This document shows positions 7,297 through 15,634 of a DNA stretch of 28,344 nucleotides, one piece after another (position 1 is the first letter of the stretch; every line of letters starts with the position of its first letter). Source of the DNA: JBHJGO01 sp050331715 (GTDB lineage: Bacteria; Cyanobacteriota; Cyanobacteriia; Cyanobacteriales; Microcoleaceae); contig JBHJGO010000111.1 of assembly GCA_050331715.1 (NCBI GenBank), positions 1-28,344 of the forward strand. Reading direction: 5' to 3'. The position numbers were made by a program, and so were the translations under genes. Under the pieces are notes generated by a model. That model searched no databases. It worked only from the letters and a program-made list of their open reading frames with translations, and was not told the DNA's origin.

Positions 7297-9270
7297 TTGA
7301 AAGGAACAGTTCCAAATAGTGATTTACCTGTAGGTGAGAGTGGTGTTATCAACTGTATGCCTCAGGTTTGCACCTCGCAGCGGGCAGGTGTTTCTTGCAG
7401 CGACAGCAAAGGTCTGACGTCTGCTGCAATACTCGGTTTGGCGATTGTGTCTGGCATGATTTTGCCTGAGGGCGGCCAAGCAGCTCCGGAGGTTCCATCG
7501 TCAGATTTAGCAAATTCTGATCGACCCTCTCTTAGCCAATCCAGCAGCTCTCAGTCCTCAGTTGAGCCTGATACTGATGGGATTTCAGATTCAGATGCCG
7601 AGTGGCAGCCAGCGCTCTTGAAGACGCTACTTTCTGAGTCCCAGTCGTCGAGTTCCTCCCCTGTAGGGTCGTCGGAGGCGGAAGCACCTGCTGCGTCAAC
7701 TTCCAGCAAATTCTCAGCGGAAGAGGTTTCTCCAGCGCAAGCTCCCAAGGCAGCTCAGTCTGAGCAACTTTCGACAGAGGGTTTGCAGGAGGTTTCAGAG
7801 AGTTCTGAGGTCTTCTCTCCAAGATCTTTAGTCGGTTCCCCAGAGACTGGTGCGGGGTATGCTGATGGGTCTGCGGTTCCTGAGCTTGAATTTGCTGCAC
7901 CTGCTCCATCAAGTCTGGGCGGTAGCCAGGGAGCTGAGGTATCGGGAGCAGTTTTGATTGAGCCTGAGTTGACTTCTGTTCCTGTTTCAATGGTGTATCA
8001 GGTTAGGTCTGGTGAAACGCTGGCACAGATCGCAGAGTCTCATGATGTATCGATTCAGCAGATTGTTAGCGCTAACCAGTTGTCAGATGAGGACTTCATC
8101 GTAGCGGGTCAGAAACTCAAGCTTCCCCAGAGCCCTACAGTCTCTGATCAAAAGTCCACTACTTCTGATTCAAGATTTTCAAAGTTCAGTCAATTCCAGG
8201 AACCTGACAGTTCCTCTGAAGGGGACAGATTTGATGGAGCAGTTTCGGATCGGACGTTGGCTTCGAAGCAAAAGGCCAATGTGGCGGAACTCAAGCTTTC
8301 AGGGGTTGAGATGCATAGCGCGGTTGTTCTGAAATCCCCATCAAGCGAGTTACCTGTTCAGGGTTATCAGTTTGTTAATTCTGAGGATTATCCCGTTCTA
8401 GCTTCAGAGAGCTATGCAGATCGCCTTCGTTCTGAGGTCAGCCGACTACGCGAAGAGTATGCCATTCAGAAGGATACTTCCCTAGAGGCGTCTGACTCGG
8501 TCGGAACTGATCTGGAGAATTCGGATCAGTCTAGTCCAGATGTCGATGCGCTGATTTCAACTTCCGTCAGCCAACCTCTCCGACGTCGAATTAATCCAGA
8601 GTTCGATCCGGAAGTTTATGATCGCCAAAAAATGGCAGCCGTGGATAAGGGGGAGCGTCCCAAGACTCTTTCTGAATTGAGTGACGAACTGGCTAGCAAC
8701 GACACGTCCACTCCCGAAGTTGCCCAGGCTTTAACTTCTGCTAGCTCCCAAGAGTCCACTGTTGCTGCTGCACCGCGAGATCCAGATGCCTATAATTTGC
8801 TGGATAACCCGGCCATCGGTCGGATTGTTTCTCCAGATTTGCCACCTATGCTGGGGCCAGATTCCTACTTGCCGGGTGGGTCATCTCGATTCAATGGCTA
8901 CATTTGGCCAGCTGAAGGAGTATTGACTTCGGGATATGGCTGGCGTTGGGGACGGATGCACCGTGGGATTGATGTCGCTGGCCCTATTGGTACACCGATT
9001 GTTGCTGCTGCTCCTGGAGTTGTGGTCTATGCTGGATGGAATAGCGGCGGTTATGGCTATCTGGTTGAGATCGAACACACGGATGGTAGTGTGACCCTAT
9101 ACGCGCACAATAACAGCATCCTGGTTAATAAGGGCCAAAAGGTGGCTCAGGGTCAGCAGATTGCTGAAATGGGAAGCACTGGACGGAGTACAGGCCCCCA
9201 CCTGCACTTTGAGATCCATCCCAGTGGTAATGGTGCTGTAAATCCAATGGCGTTGTTACCGGAGGAATAG
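7297..9270 (+). CDS. LysM-domain M23 family metallopeptidase
   Basis: A 657-residue cell-wall peptidase that probably cleaves peptidoglycan cross-links in the periplasm. Residues 41-56 are a hydrophobic segment, followed by an Ala-rich site (QAAPE) that could be a signal peptide cleavage site or anchor. A long Ser/Glu/Ala-rich linker leads to a LysM peptidoglycan-binding domain (about 233-277, YQVRSGETLAQIAESHDV). A second low-complexity region precedes the C-terminal M23 (peptidase_M23, lysostaphin-like) domain (about 525-655). Zinc ligands H555 and D559 (HRGID) and H637 (HLHFE) are present, together with catalytic H604 and H635, so the enzyme should be active. Start is TTG with AGGAGG upstream. 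It is bounded by a terminator on each side and so forms its own unit. Likely role: septum or wall remodelling. Confidence 0.92.
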   Translation: MKGTVPNSDLPVGESGVINCMPQVCTSQRAGVSCSDSKGLTSAAILGLAIVSGMILPEGGQAAPEVPSSDLANSDRPSLSQSSSSQSSVEPDTDGISDSDAEWQPALLKTLLSESQSSSSSPVGSSEAEAPAASTSSKFSAEEVSPAQAPKAAQSEQLSTEGLQEVSESSEVFSPRSLVGSPETGAGYADGSAVPELEFAAPAPSSLGGSQGAEVSGAVLIEPELTSVPVSMVYQVRSGETLAQIAESHDVSIQQIVSANQLSDEDFIVAGQKLKLPQSPTVSDQKSTTSDSRFSKFSQFQEPDSSSEGDRFDGAVSDRTLASKQKANVAELKLSGVEMHSAVVLKSPSSELPVQGYQFVNSEDYPVLASESYADRLRSEVSRLREEYAIQKDTSLEASDSVGTDLENSDQSSPDVDALISTSVSQPLRRRINPEFDPEVYDRQKMAAVDKGERPKTLSELSDELASNDTSTPEVAQALTSASSQESTVAAAPRDPDAYNLLDNPAIGRIVSPDLPPMLGPDSYLPGGSSRFNGYIWPAEGVLTSGYGWRWGRMHRGIDVAGPIGTPIVAAAPGVVVYAGWNSGGYGYLVEIEHTDGSVTLYAHNNSILVNKGQKVAQGQQIAEMGSTGRSTGPHLHFEIHPSGNGAVNPMALLPEE

Positions 9271-9321
9271 GAACTTCCGTTCTAATTCTCGGTCGCTGAT
9301 CATCGCTAAGATTATTGTCAG

Positions 9322-9355
9322 ATCCCGTGGGTTTTTCCCTGCGGGATTTGTTTCT
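9322..9355 (+). terminator. Intrinsic terminator after the M23 peptidase
   Basis: ATCCCG (9322-9327) pairs with CGGGAT (9342-9347), and an inner GGG/CCC (9329-9331 with 9337-9339) closes a T-rich loop. TTTGTTT follows. It lies 52 bases beyond the stop codon. Confidence 0.75.
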
Positions 9356-9418
9356 GTAGAAAGGATCAATATAATTCGCTTAACATGGGTTCCCGCTCAA
9401 GGCGGAGCAATCGTGATG

Positions 9419-9449
9419 GAATGGTGGGCGGTGCAGCCGCCCACCATTC
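9419..9449. repeat. Perfect 13-bp GC-rich hairpin upstream of ribD
   Basis: The left arm GAATGGTGGGCGG (9419-9431) is exactly complementary to the right arm CCGCCCACCATTC (9437-9449), with loop TGCAG. No T-tract follows on either strand. It lies 45 bases before the ribD start codon. It could be a REP-like element, a mobile hairpin repeat, or a structure in the ribD leader. Confidence 0.6.
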
Positions 9450-9493
9450 AGGCTTAATTTAATACCGCTTGACAATTACTTGAACACTCACGA

Positions 9494-10606
9494 ATGACAA
9501 CAATATCCTTTGAGCAAAGAATGATGCGTCGGTGTTTGGAGTTGGCTCGACAAGCTCTGGGAAAAACAGCTCCAAATCCACTGGTTGGTTGTGTAATTAC
9601 CCAGGTGGATCAGATTGTGGGAGAAGGATTTCACCCTCGCGCCGGGGAACCTCATGCCGAGGTCTTTGCTCTTCGAGATGCTGGAGAACAAGCCAGAGGA
9701 GCAACGGTTTATGTCAACCTTGAACCGTGTAATCACTATGGGCGCACCCCTCCTTGTACAGAAGCCCTGATCAAGGCCCAGGTTGCCAAAGTGGTGGTGG
9801 GTATGGTTGATCCAAACCCTTTGGTGGCTGGACAGGGAATTCGACGGCTACAGGACGCTGGCATCGCAGTGAAAGTGGGTGTTGAGGAAATGGCTTGCCA
9901 GGAACTCAACCAGGCTTTTAGTCATCGCATTTTGCATCAACGACCGTTCGGGATTCTGAAATATGCCATGACCCTGGATGGCAAGATTGCCACAACCACT
10001 GGACATAGTACCTGGGTGACAGGTTCAGCCGCTCGGCGCTGGGTTCATCAACTGCGGGTTGCCTGCGACGCAGTGATTGTGGGGGGGAACACAGTGCGGC
10101 AGGATAATCCAAGCTTGACCACCCATGGGGTGGGGGAACCAAATCCACTACGAGTGGTGATGAGTCGTTCGTTGGATTTGCCCACTGAGGCTAATCTCTG
10201 GAACACTACTGAGACAGCAACATTGGTCGTCACGGAACCACAAGTTCGTCCCGAAATGCAGGATTGGTTGAGACAGCAAGGGGTAGAGGTGATAGAAATC
10301 TTTCCCTGTGATCCTAACGCTCTCATGATTGAACTCTATCGGCGGCAATTTCTGTCTGTACTATGGGAGTGCGGTGGTGCCCTTGCGGCCCAGGCGATCG
10401 CCCAGGGTGCGGTGCAGCAGGTTTTTGCCTTCATTGCCCCTAAGATTATCGGTGGAGGGGGCGCACCCTCTCCTGTAGGAGACCTTGGTTTGCAAACCAT
10501 GACTCAGGCATTACCCTTGGAACAGGTTCGTGTTCAGACCATTGATTCCGATATTTTAATTTCAGGGCATCTCCCATACAGGACTGATTCTCCTCAGGGC
10601 TCGTGA
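9494..10606 (+). CDS. ribD: Bifunctional riboflavin deaminase/reductase
   Basis: A 370-residue two-domain enzyme that carries out the second and third steps of riboflavin synthesis: deamination of diaminohydroxyphosphoribosylaminopyrimidine, then NADPH reduction of the ribosyl chain. The N-terminal deaminase (about 5-145) has the zinc site H54-A-E56 with C79 and C88 (PCNHYGRTPPC). The C-terminal RibD_C reductase domain (about 153-365) has LKYAMTLDGKIAT, the nucleotide-binding DAVIVGGNTVRQDNP segment, and the glycine-rich block PKIIGGGGAPSP. Length and order match the family. No obvious Shine-Dalgarno precedes ATG 9494. Confidence 0.95.
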   Translation: MTTISFEQRMMRRCLELARQALGKTAPNPLVGCVITQVDQIVGEGFHPRAGEPHAEVFALRDAGEQARGATVYVNLEPCNHYGRTPPCTEALIKAQVAKVVVGMVDPNPLVAGQGIRRLQDAGIAVKVGVEEMACQELNQAFSHRILHQRPFGILKYAMTLDGKIATTTGHSTWVTGSAARRWVHQLRVACDAVIVGGNTVRQDNPSLTTHGVGEPNPLRVVMSRSLDLPTEANLWNTTETATLVVTEPQVRPEMQDWLRQQGVEVIEIFPCDPNALMIELYRRQFLSVLWECGGALAAQAIAQGAVQQVFAFIAPKIIGGGGAPSPVGDLGLQTMTQALPLEQVRVQTIDSDILISGHLPYRTDSPQGS

Positions 10607-10755
10607 AATCAGCGGTCAGTTCTGTTGCTGCCGAGACTGAGTGATCCGTTTTAAACTATGAGTAGATTCATAACTGCTCTAATAGCCTATTACTCAACTA
10701 TTGACTTACAGGATTAAGCTATCTTGACCTGGGGCAATCATCCAGGAGAGCTCTC

Positions 10756-11370
10756 ATGGAGGTTATTTTCCTCAGCCTATTGATTGGTAGTTTGGGTGTT
10801 GATGCAGTGTTGCTCGGCACTTGGCTACGTCGCTATCAGGGGAAGCTAGAAGCGCAATTTGAGGAGGAAGAAATTTTGACCCTGTACCCGCCGACCAAAT
10901 CACAATCTGCCACGAACGATACGATAATCCCATCTGCGAATGGCAGTATTATCGAGCCTGCTTGGGAATACAAAATTGTACGGGCCAACCGTGATCTGTT
11001 TCGTAGCCCAAAGGTTTTTCAAAGACTCTGTCAGGAAGAGGCCGATATGGGCTGGGTCTTGTTGGAAAAATTGGATGATCGCAGAGTTCGATTCAAGCGG
11101 CAAGTTGACGAGGATCAATCTTTTGAGACTCAAAGTTCTCAGCTCGATCCCTACCGTTCTCACTATGGCTCTTCTCTCGACTTCACATCTTGGCTGGTAA
11201 AGTTGGCATTCTTGATGGCCATCATTCTCCCTGCTTTCTTTGGCTTTGCTTTGGTTTCCCTGATGATGAGCAATAAAACTTCGGCTAGCTTCCGCAGAGT
11301 ACCCAGACTAGACTTGTCTCCAGATAGAACTCCTGATCTCGAACTAAGGAGTACTCCTGAAGATAACTAA
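10756..11370 (+). CDS. Hypothetical membrane protein with a WEYKIVRA-type domain
   Basis: I do not recognise a function. The 204-residue product has a membrane segment at the N-terminus (3-24) and another near the C-terminus (145-171), both flanked by polar regions. Between them is a compact soluble domain (about 68-116) beginning AWEYKIVRANRD and ending LDDRRVRFKR, which resembles the small DUF4177-type fold found in many cyanobacterial proteins. The C-terminal tail is rich in Arg, Ser and Pro. AGGAG (10744-10748) sits 7 bases before ATG 10756 and supports this start. A weak 5-bp stem (10728-10732 with 10742-10746) overlaps the first bases of that site. It lies 149 bases after ribD with no clear functional link. 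Confidence 0.75.
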   Translation: MEVIFLSLLIGSLGVDAVLLGTWLRRYQGKLEAQFEEEEILTLYPPTKSQSATNDTIIPSANGSIIEPAWEYKIVRANRDLFRSPKVFQRLCQEEADMGWVLLEKLDDRRVRFKRQVDEDQSFETQSSQLDPYRSHYGSSLDFTSWLVKLAFLMAIILPAFFGFALVSLMMSNKTSASFRRVPRLDLSPDRTPDLELRSTPEDN

Positions 11371-11404
11371 AATCTTCAAAAGACTGGAATATTCAAAAGA
11401 CTGG

Positions 11405-11983
11405 TTAGAACATTCCCTGCAGAATCTGTCCCATCGTCAAGCTGAAATCTGGAAATTCTGGAGAAGCGATAGGTTGAGTCTCCTGAAATACTGCCTCTTC
11501 GTACAAACCATCTACCCATTCCAGAACAGTCATCTGCTTTCGCATGGGATCAACAATCCAGTATTCTGCAATGCCTCGCGCCCCATATTCTGAACGCTTG
11601 TAGCGATAGTCTCGATCTTCGTTTTCCTTTCCAGGGGACACAACTTCTACAACCAATCGCGGCGGGGGCATTTCCAATGTGATCGTAGAACGGCTAGCCA
11701 CCTCAAGGGAAATTGCCAGATCTTCGGAGAGCAGTATCAAGCCAGGTAGACGAACCGTTGCCCTTGAGCCTAGAACAGCAACCTCCGTTTTCAGGGTCAA
11801 CTGGTAGGAGGGTACGCCCTGTTTTAAAAAATAAGCAAACAAAAATGTCGCAATCCTGCGATTGAGTTCACTCTCCGGTGGCATTTTAACTCACTCTCCA
11901 TCCACAAGTTCGTAGCGGGTATCCGTCCCATCATCATAGGCAAGATACTCCGCTAAAGTGAATTTTTGAGTTGCGAGTGCCAC
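11405..11983 (-). pseudogene. Uma2-family endonuclease-like gene interrupted by an in-frame TGA
   Basis: A Uma2-family (DUF820, PD-(D/E)XK-like) protein, abundant in cyanobacteria and of unknown role. Reading from GTG 11983, the first 30 codons give the typical family N-terminus (TLAEYLAYDDGTDTRYELVDGE). Codon 31 is then TGA (11893-11891), where relatives have Leu in DGELVEMPPES. The frame is otherwise continuous and resumes at ATG 11884 (MPPESELNRR) for 159 residues. The second half keeps the nuclease-like core PPPRLVVEVVSPG, YKRSEYGARGIAEYWIVDP and the end FSLTMGQILQG. A translation restart at ATG 11884 would give a product lacking the first strand-helix unit and its conserved Glu (YELVDGE). 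Alternatives are sequence error or a recent inactivating mutation. The GTG start lies two bases after the stop of the gene upstream, suggesting an operon. Confidence 0.8.
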
Positions 11984-11985
11984 GA

Positions 11986-12315
11986 CTAACTCAGATGTTG
12001 AGGTTGCTTGAGTCCTTGACAGTATTGATTGTTGACCACCATTGAACGGACATTCATGGATGGCACATCAGATCCCTTGGAGGACTTGGGAGCAAATGAA
12101 ACCTGCTTACAGACCATTTGAGGATTGGTAAGGCTAGCATAATCCCAAATGTGTACCTGTGCTCCCTGACCTGCTCCCTGACCTGCTCCGTGGCCTGTGG
12201 TGGCTGTAGCTGGCGTGGACAGAAGTGAACCAACTGTAACAACTAATAGAGAAATTAAGGCAATTAACCCATATCTCAACGTTTTCATACTCATTTTGAC
12301 TTTTGGATTAAACAT
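11986..12315 (-). CDS. Small secreted protein with Gly-Ala-Gly-Gln repeats
   Basis: I recognise no family. The 109-residue frame has a basic start (KMSMKTLR), a hydrophobic stretch (residues 16-32) and a probable signal peptidase site near TPATATT, so the mature protein is about 70 residues and periplasmic or extracellular. It begins with GHGAGQGAGQGAQ, encoded by a tandem 12-base repeat (around 12160-12187), and has two cysteines (69 and 99) that could form a disulfide. A second ATG at 12294 (MSMKTL) is an equally good start and gives a more usual signal peptide length. No Shine-Dalgarno marks either. The interrupted Uma2 gene follows two bases after its TAG. Confidence 0.6.
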   Translation of the reverse strand: MFNPKVKMSMKTLRYGLIALISLLVVTVGSLLSTPATATTGHGAGQGAGQGAQVHIWDYASLTNPQMVCKQVSFAPKSSKGSDVPSMNVRSMVVNNQYCQGLKQPQHLS

Positions 12316-12571
12316 TTATGCTGATCTAACAGATGTTAATAATTCTGAAACGAATCTGTACTAAATTTCCCTCACCCCTTCTGAAGCAGTTTTCGTCCAT
12401 TAACTCGACGCTTCACATTCTATATTTCCCAAAACATCGGCCTCAGCGATCAATCCTAGACAATAAATTTTAAATAACCAGTCCTACTGACTGAGCGCTT
12501 CACTAGAAAAAGTTGTTATCCTTCAATTATGCCTCAAAAATTTTTGCTCTGTCGAGGTCTCATTAACATGA

Positions 12572-14740
12572 ATGTTGCGTCAGGACTTACTCGCTTTAAC
12601 AACGGATGACCTGATTGTTCTCAGTAATCGAGGTCTGGTTAAGCGGGCCACAAAAGAACTGGAAACGGGTCAGTTGTCCTATGAGTTGGTTGTTGATTCA
12701 GCGGGAACGGTAACGGTTCAGTGGTCGGACGAGATTGAGTGTATTCTTCCAGCGGATTCTACATTGGGTGAAAGTCGCTGTAGTTGTCCCGCCACAACGA
12801 TTTGTCGCCATCTAATTCGCTCGGTTCTAGCCTATCAGCTCGACTATCCAGCAACAGATAACCAGATAACTGCCGATCCGCAGGCCGCCACCCCAGAATC
12901 GACAACTGATCCAGGCCATGAACCTGAAGCCACTCCGGAGGACATCCCGGTCACTCCCCTTTCATCCTGGAATCCGGGCGAAATCTCCGACGAGGATCTC
13001 ACCAGGTTCTACAGCAAGACCGAACTCAGTCGACTGCGAAAAATCTTTGAGGCAGGCCAGGTAATGGAACTCATCAAAAGTTCTAAGCCCGTGGCCCGGT
13101 TTCACAGTTTGCCCTACACGGTACGGTTTTTAGTCCCCCAGGACATTCGATACACCTATTGCAACTGCTCTGAAGCTGCTCCCTGTAGCCATGTTCCATT
13201 GGCAGTTTGGGGATTTCGCTGGTTGTCTCCCGACCAGACCAATGGCATTGTCGAAACCCGATCAACATCCCTGGAAGTTCCTACGACGTTGTTGGATGAT
13301 CTGGAAACGACTCTGGTTCAATCGGTACAGGCCGGATTTGCTAACTTGGATGCAACATTGGTCGGGCGTTGGAAACGTTTAGAAAGCCAGTGCCGCGCAG
13401 AAGGATTAGTCTGGCCAGCAGAAATTATCCTAGAGTTGATGACGGAGCGCGATCGCTATTTGAACCACGATGCCCGTTTCTCTCCAGCTCGTATTTCTGA
13501 ATTGGTGGGAGAACTGTGTATTCGTCTGGATGCAATTCATTCCAATCCCCCAACCATTCCCCGGCTTTTTATTCAGGGCTCCAGCACCGATTGCACAACC
13601 AATATTGGTTCAGGACGATTGATTGGACTGGGCTGTGGGGTGCAGTTGGGACGGCGTAATTTTCGGTTCAGTGCTTATCTCCAGGATGTGGACTCCGGAA
13701 TGGTGGTGGCGTTGTGCCGTGATTATCCGATCCAAGCTGAATCTGACGATCCTGCCAATCAACCGCTGCAATCCTTTGCTCAGATTGCTCAAACCCCAAT
13801 CAAAAAGGGAATTTCCTGGTCGGCCCTAGGAGCCGGACAACTCCTAATCCAGGGGGCAAAACTCACCCCCAGTCGTGAACTCACCCTCAATCGGGCCAAG
13901 GCGACCCTAAATCCTCAAGCCCTCCATTGGGAACAGTTGCGTTCCCCGTTGTTGGTGGAGGATTTTTCAGAATTGCAGGCCCACTTGCAGGCGTTGCCCC
14001 CCGCCTGTTTACAGCCCCGGCGCCTGACGGATCACTTCTACGTTTGTCCGGTCACTGAGGTAAGACAGGTAGAATTTGATCCCACAGAACAGGCTGTGGT
14101 GGCTCATCTCCAGGATGCTCAAGGGAAAAGCTTACGTTTAGTTCATCCCTATACTTCTCAGGGAAAGGCAGGGGTGGAACAGTTATTAATCAAGCTTCAA
14201 TCTCCAACTCAACAGCTCAAATTTGTTGCAGGTCAGGTCTTTCTCAAGGCTGAGGGACTAGTAGTCTCACCGATCTCCCTCGCATTTGAGCAGAACAGTT
14301 CCGAATCCCTATCCTCTCCAACTAATCCATCTAAATCGACAAAAACTCGTACGCTCCTCCAACCCTGGATCGCTAAAGCATCATCGAAATCGGACAACTC
14401 GAAATCAAATCTTTTAAATTCTAATGAATTAATAGAAACCGAACAGGAATCTCATCCGATTACTTCCCCGTTGACGACATTCTTGACCATCGGTTTAAAT
14501 ACATTCGCTGAACTATTGATCACAGGTCTATCTCGATCAAGTGAGTTGGATCTTCAGGCCTGCCGAGAACTCAAACAATTAGCAGAGCAGTTAGGATTCT
14601 ACCGTTTGACTCCGGGAATCCACCAACTGATTGAACAGCTTGAAAACAAGGGTCACAATTTGCAATGGCAAAGCGATATGGCCGCTCAAAAGATTTTAGA
14701 GCTTATTGTATGGATTCACCTGGCTCAAATTAAAGGGTAA
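12572..14740 (+). CDS. Large protein with two SWIM zinc-binding motifs
   Basis: A 722-residue protein of the SWIM zinc-finger group. Two matches to C-x-C-x5-C-x-H are visible: C70-S-C72...C78-R-H80 and C197-N-C199...C205-S-H207, separated by an acidic, Thr/Pro-rich linker. The remaining 500 residues are mostly beta- and Leu-rich with no motif that I recognise. A Ser/Lys/Thr-rich linker (about 575-630) precedes a final helical segment of about 90 residues (TFLTIGLNTFAELLITGL). Proteins of this type sit next to a YehL-like MoxR ATPase in many bacteria (E. coli yehL...yehQ); here the ATPase is at 1790-2920. The gene stands alone, with about 250 bases upstream and 139 downstream. Start ATG 12572 leads directly into the conserved LRQDLLALTTDDL. 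Function is unknown. Confidence 0.8.
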   Translation: MLRQDLLALTTDDLIVLSNRGLVKRATKELETGQLSYELVVDSAGTVTVQWSDEIECILPADSTLGESRCSCPATTICRHLIRSVLAYQLDYPATDNQITADPQAATPESTTDPGHEPEATPEDIPVTPLSSWNPGEISDEDLTRFYSKTELSRLRKIFEAGQVMELIKSSKPVARFHSLPYTVRFLVPQDIRYTYCNCSEAAPCSHVPLAVWGFRWLSPDQTNGIVETRSTSLEVPTTLLDDLETTLVQSVQAGFANLDATLVGRWKRLESQCRAEGLVWPAEIILELMTERDRYLNHDARFSPARISELVGELCIRLDAIHSNPPTIPRLFIQGSSTDCTTNIGSGRLIGLGCGVQLGRRNFRFSAYLQDVDSGMVVALCRDYPIQAESDDPANQPLQSFAQIAQTPIKKGISWSALGAGQLLIQGAKLTPSRELTLNRAKATLNPQALHWEQLRSPLLVEDFSELQAHLQALPPACLQPRRLTDHFYVCPVTEVRQVEFDPTEQAVVAHLQDAQGKSLRLVHPYTSQGKAGVEQLLIKLQSPTQQLKFVAGQVFLKAEGLVVSPISLAFEQNSSESLSSPTNPSKSTKTRTLLQPWIAKASSKSDNSKSNLLNSNELIETEQESHPITSPLTTFLTIGLNTFAELLITGLSRSSELDLQACRELKQLAEQLGFYRLTPGIHQLIEQLENKGHNLQWQSDMAAQKILELIVWIHLAQIKG

Positions 14741-14853
14741 ATCAATTTCTAATATGGCAGTCCTAGATCAATCACGAAAAAAGTAAAGGGGTTTGCGGAC
14801 ATAGCCCCCAAGACGACTTTGACTCAACCTGAGACCCGTGATAAGCTGTGCTA

Positions 14854-14874
14854 TATAAATCAATTTTTTTTGAT
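14854..14874 (+). promoter_or_regulatory. Candidate ArsR-type operator and -10 box before the arsenic cluster
   Basis: A perfect dyad ATCAA-N6-TTGAT (14859-14874) ends 5 bases before ATG 14880 and overlaps the end of a TATAAA (14854-14859) that could be a -10 box. Dyads of this form are known, from memory, for several ArsR/SmtB-family repressors. No arsR gene is in the window, so a repressor encoded elsewhere would be needed. No good -35 element lies at the right distance. If this is the promoter the mRNA would have almost no leader, so the real ATG may be further downstream. Confidence 0.45.
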
Positions 14875-14879
14875 ATGAC

Positions 14880-15620
14880 ATGAAAGTGGCTGATAATCCT
14901 GGTGCTAATCGGATCATTTTCGCCAAGCACGTTCCCATTTGGTGCGCTCTAACCCAACACTGGCGTGAGGTTGTGGTTGAAGGCATTGGAACCTTTATCC
15001 TGGTTTTTGCTGGAACAGGGGCTGTCATGGTTGATCAGCTCACGGATGGTAGCATTACGCATTTAGGCATTAGCTTTGTGTTTGGGGCAGTGGTTGCCGC
15101 CATGATTTATGCCACCGGACACATTAGTCAGGCCCATATCAATCCCGCCGTTACACTGGCATTTTGGGCTGGCGGGTTCTTTCCCAGGCGGAAGGTATTG
15201 CCCTATGTCATCGCGCAATGTCTGGGAGCCGTGATCGCATCTGGCTTGCTGCTGATCAGCCTGGGTTCCGTCGGAAATTTAGGTGCAACTCTGCCCCTGG
15301 ATGGGAATTGGTCGCAGGCGTTGGTTCTGGAGATTGTTCTAACGTTTATCTTGATGTTTGTAATTCTAGGCTCAGGACTGGATCGGCGGGCTCCACAAGG
15401 GTTTGCTGGATTGGCAATTGGTTTAACAGTAGGTCTAGAAGCAGCATTTATGGGGCCGATCACAGGAGCCAGTATGAACCCAGCTCGTTCCCTCGGCCCT
15501 GCTTTGATTTCTGGAACCCTGGACTATCACTGGGTCTATTGGGTTGCCCCAATTGTCGGAGCGCAACTTGCCGTTGCTGTCTATCGAATTCTGTCCTGTA
15601 ATTTTAGAGATATTGAATAG
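14880..15620 (+). CDS. Aquaporin-family channel, AqpS-like
   Basis: A 246-residue major intrinsic protein with six expected membrane helices and both half-helix signatures: HINPAVT (NPA at 88-90) and SMNPARS (NPA at 200-202). Such channels pass water, glycerol or undissociated arsenous acid. Next to arsH and arsC the best reading is an arsenite exit route, as shown for AqpS of Sinorhizobium meliloti, where the channel replaces an ArsB or Acr3 pump. The first 28 residues (to HWREVV) are hydrophilic and longer than in most relatives, so a downstream start is possible, although no ATG lies in that interval. The next gene follows after 14 bases. It heads the cluster behind a candidate ArsR-type operator. 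Confidence 0.88.
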   Translation: MKVADNPGANRIIFAKHVPIWCALTQHWREVVVEGIGTFILVFAGTGAVMVDQLTDGSITHLGISFVFGAVVAAMIYATGHISQAHINPAVTLAFWAGGFFPRRKVLPYVIAQCLGAVIASGLLLISLGSVGNLGATLPLDGNWSQALVLEIVLTFILMFVILGSGLDRRAPQGFAGLAIGLTVGLEAAFMGPITGASMNPARSLGPALISGTLDYHWVYWVAPIVGAQLAVAVYRILSCNFRDIE

Positions 15621-15634
15621 ATTGCTCAATCCTA

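Noticed and set aside
14819..14859. TTGACT (14819-14824) as the -35 box for TATAAA (14854-14859) before the aquaporin
   Set aside because: The spacer is 29 bases, far from the usual 17.
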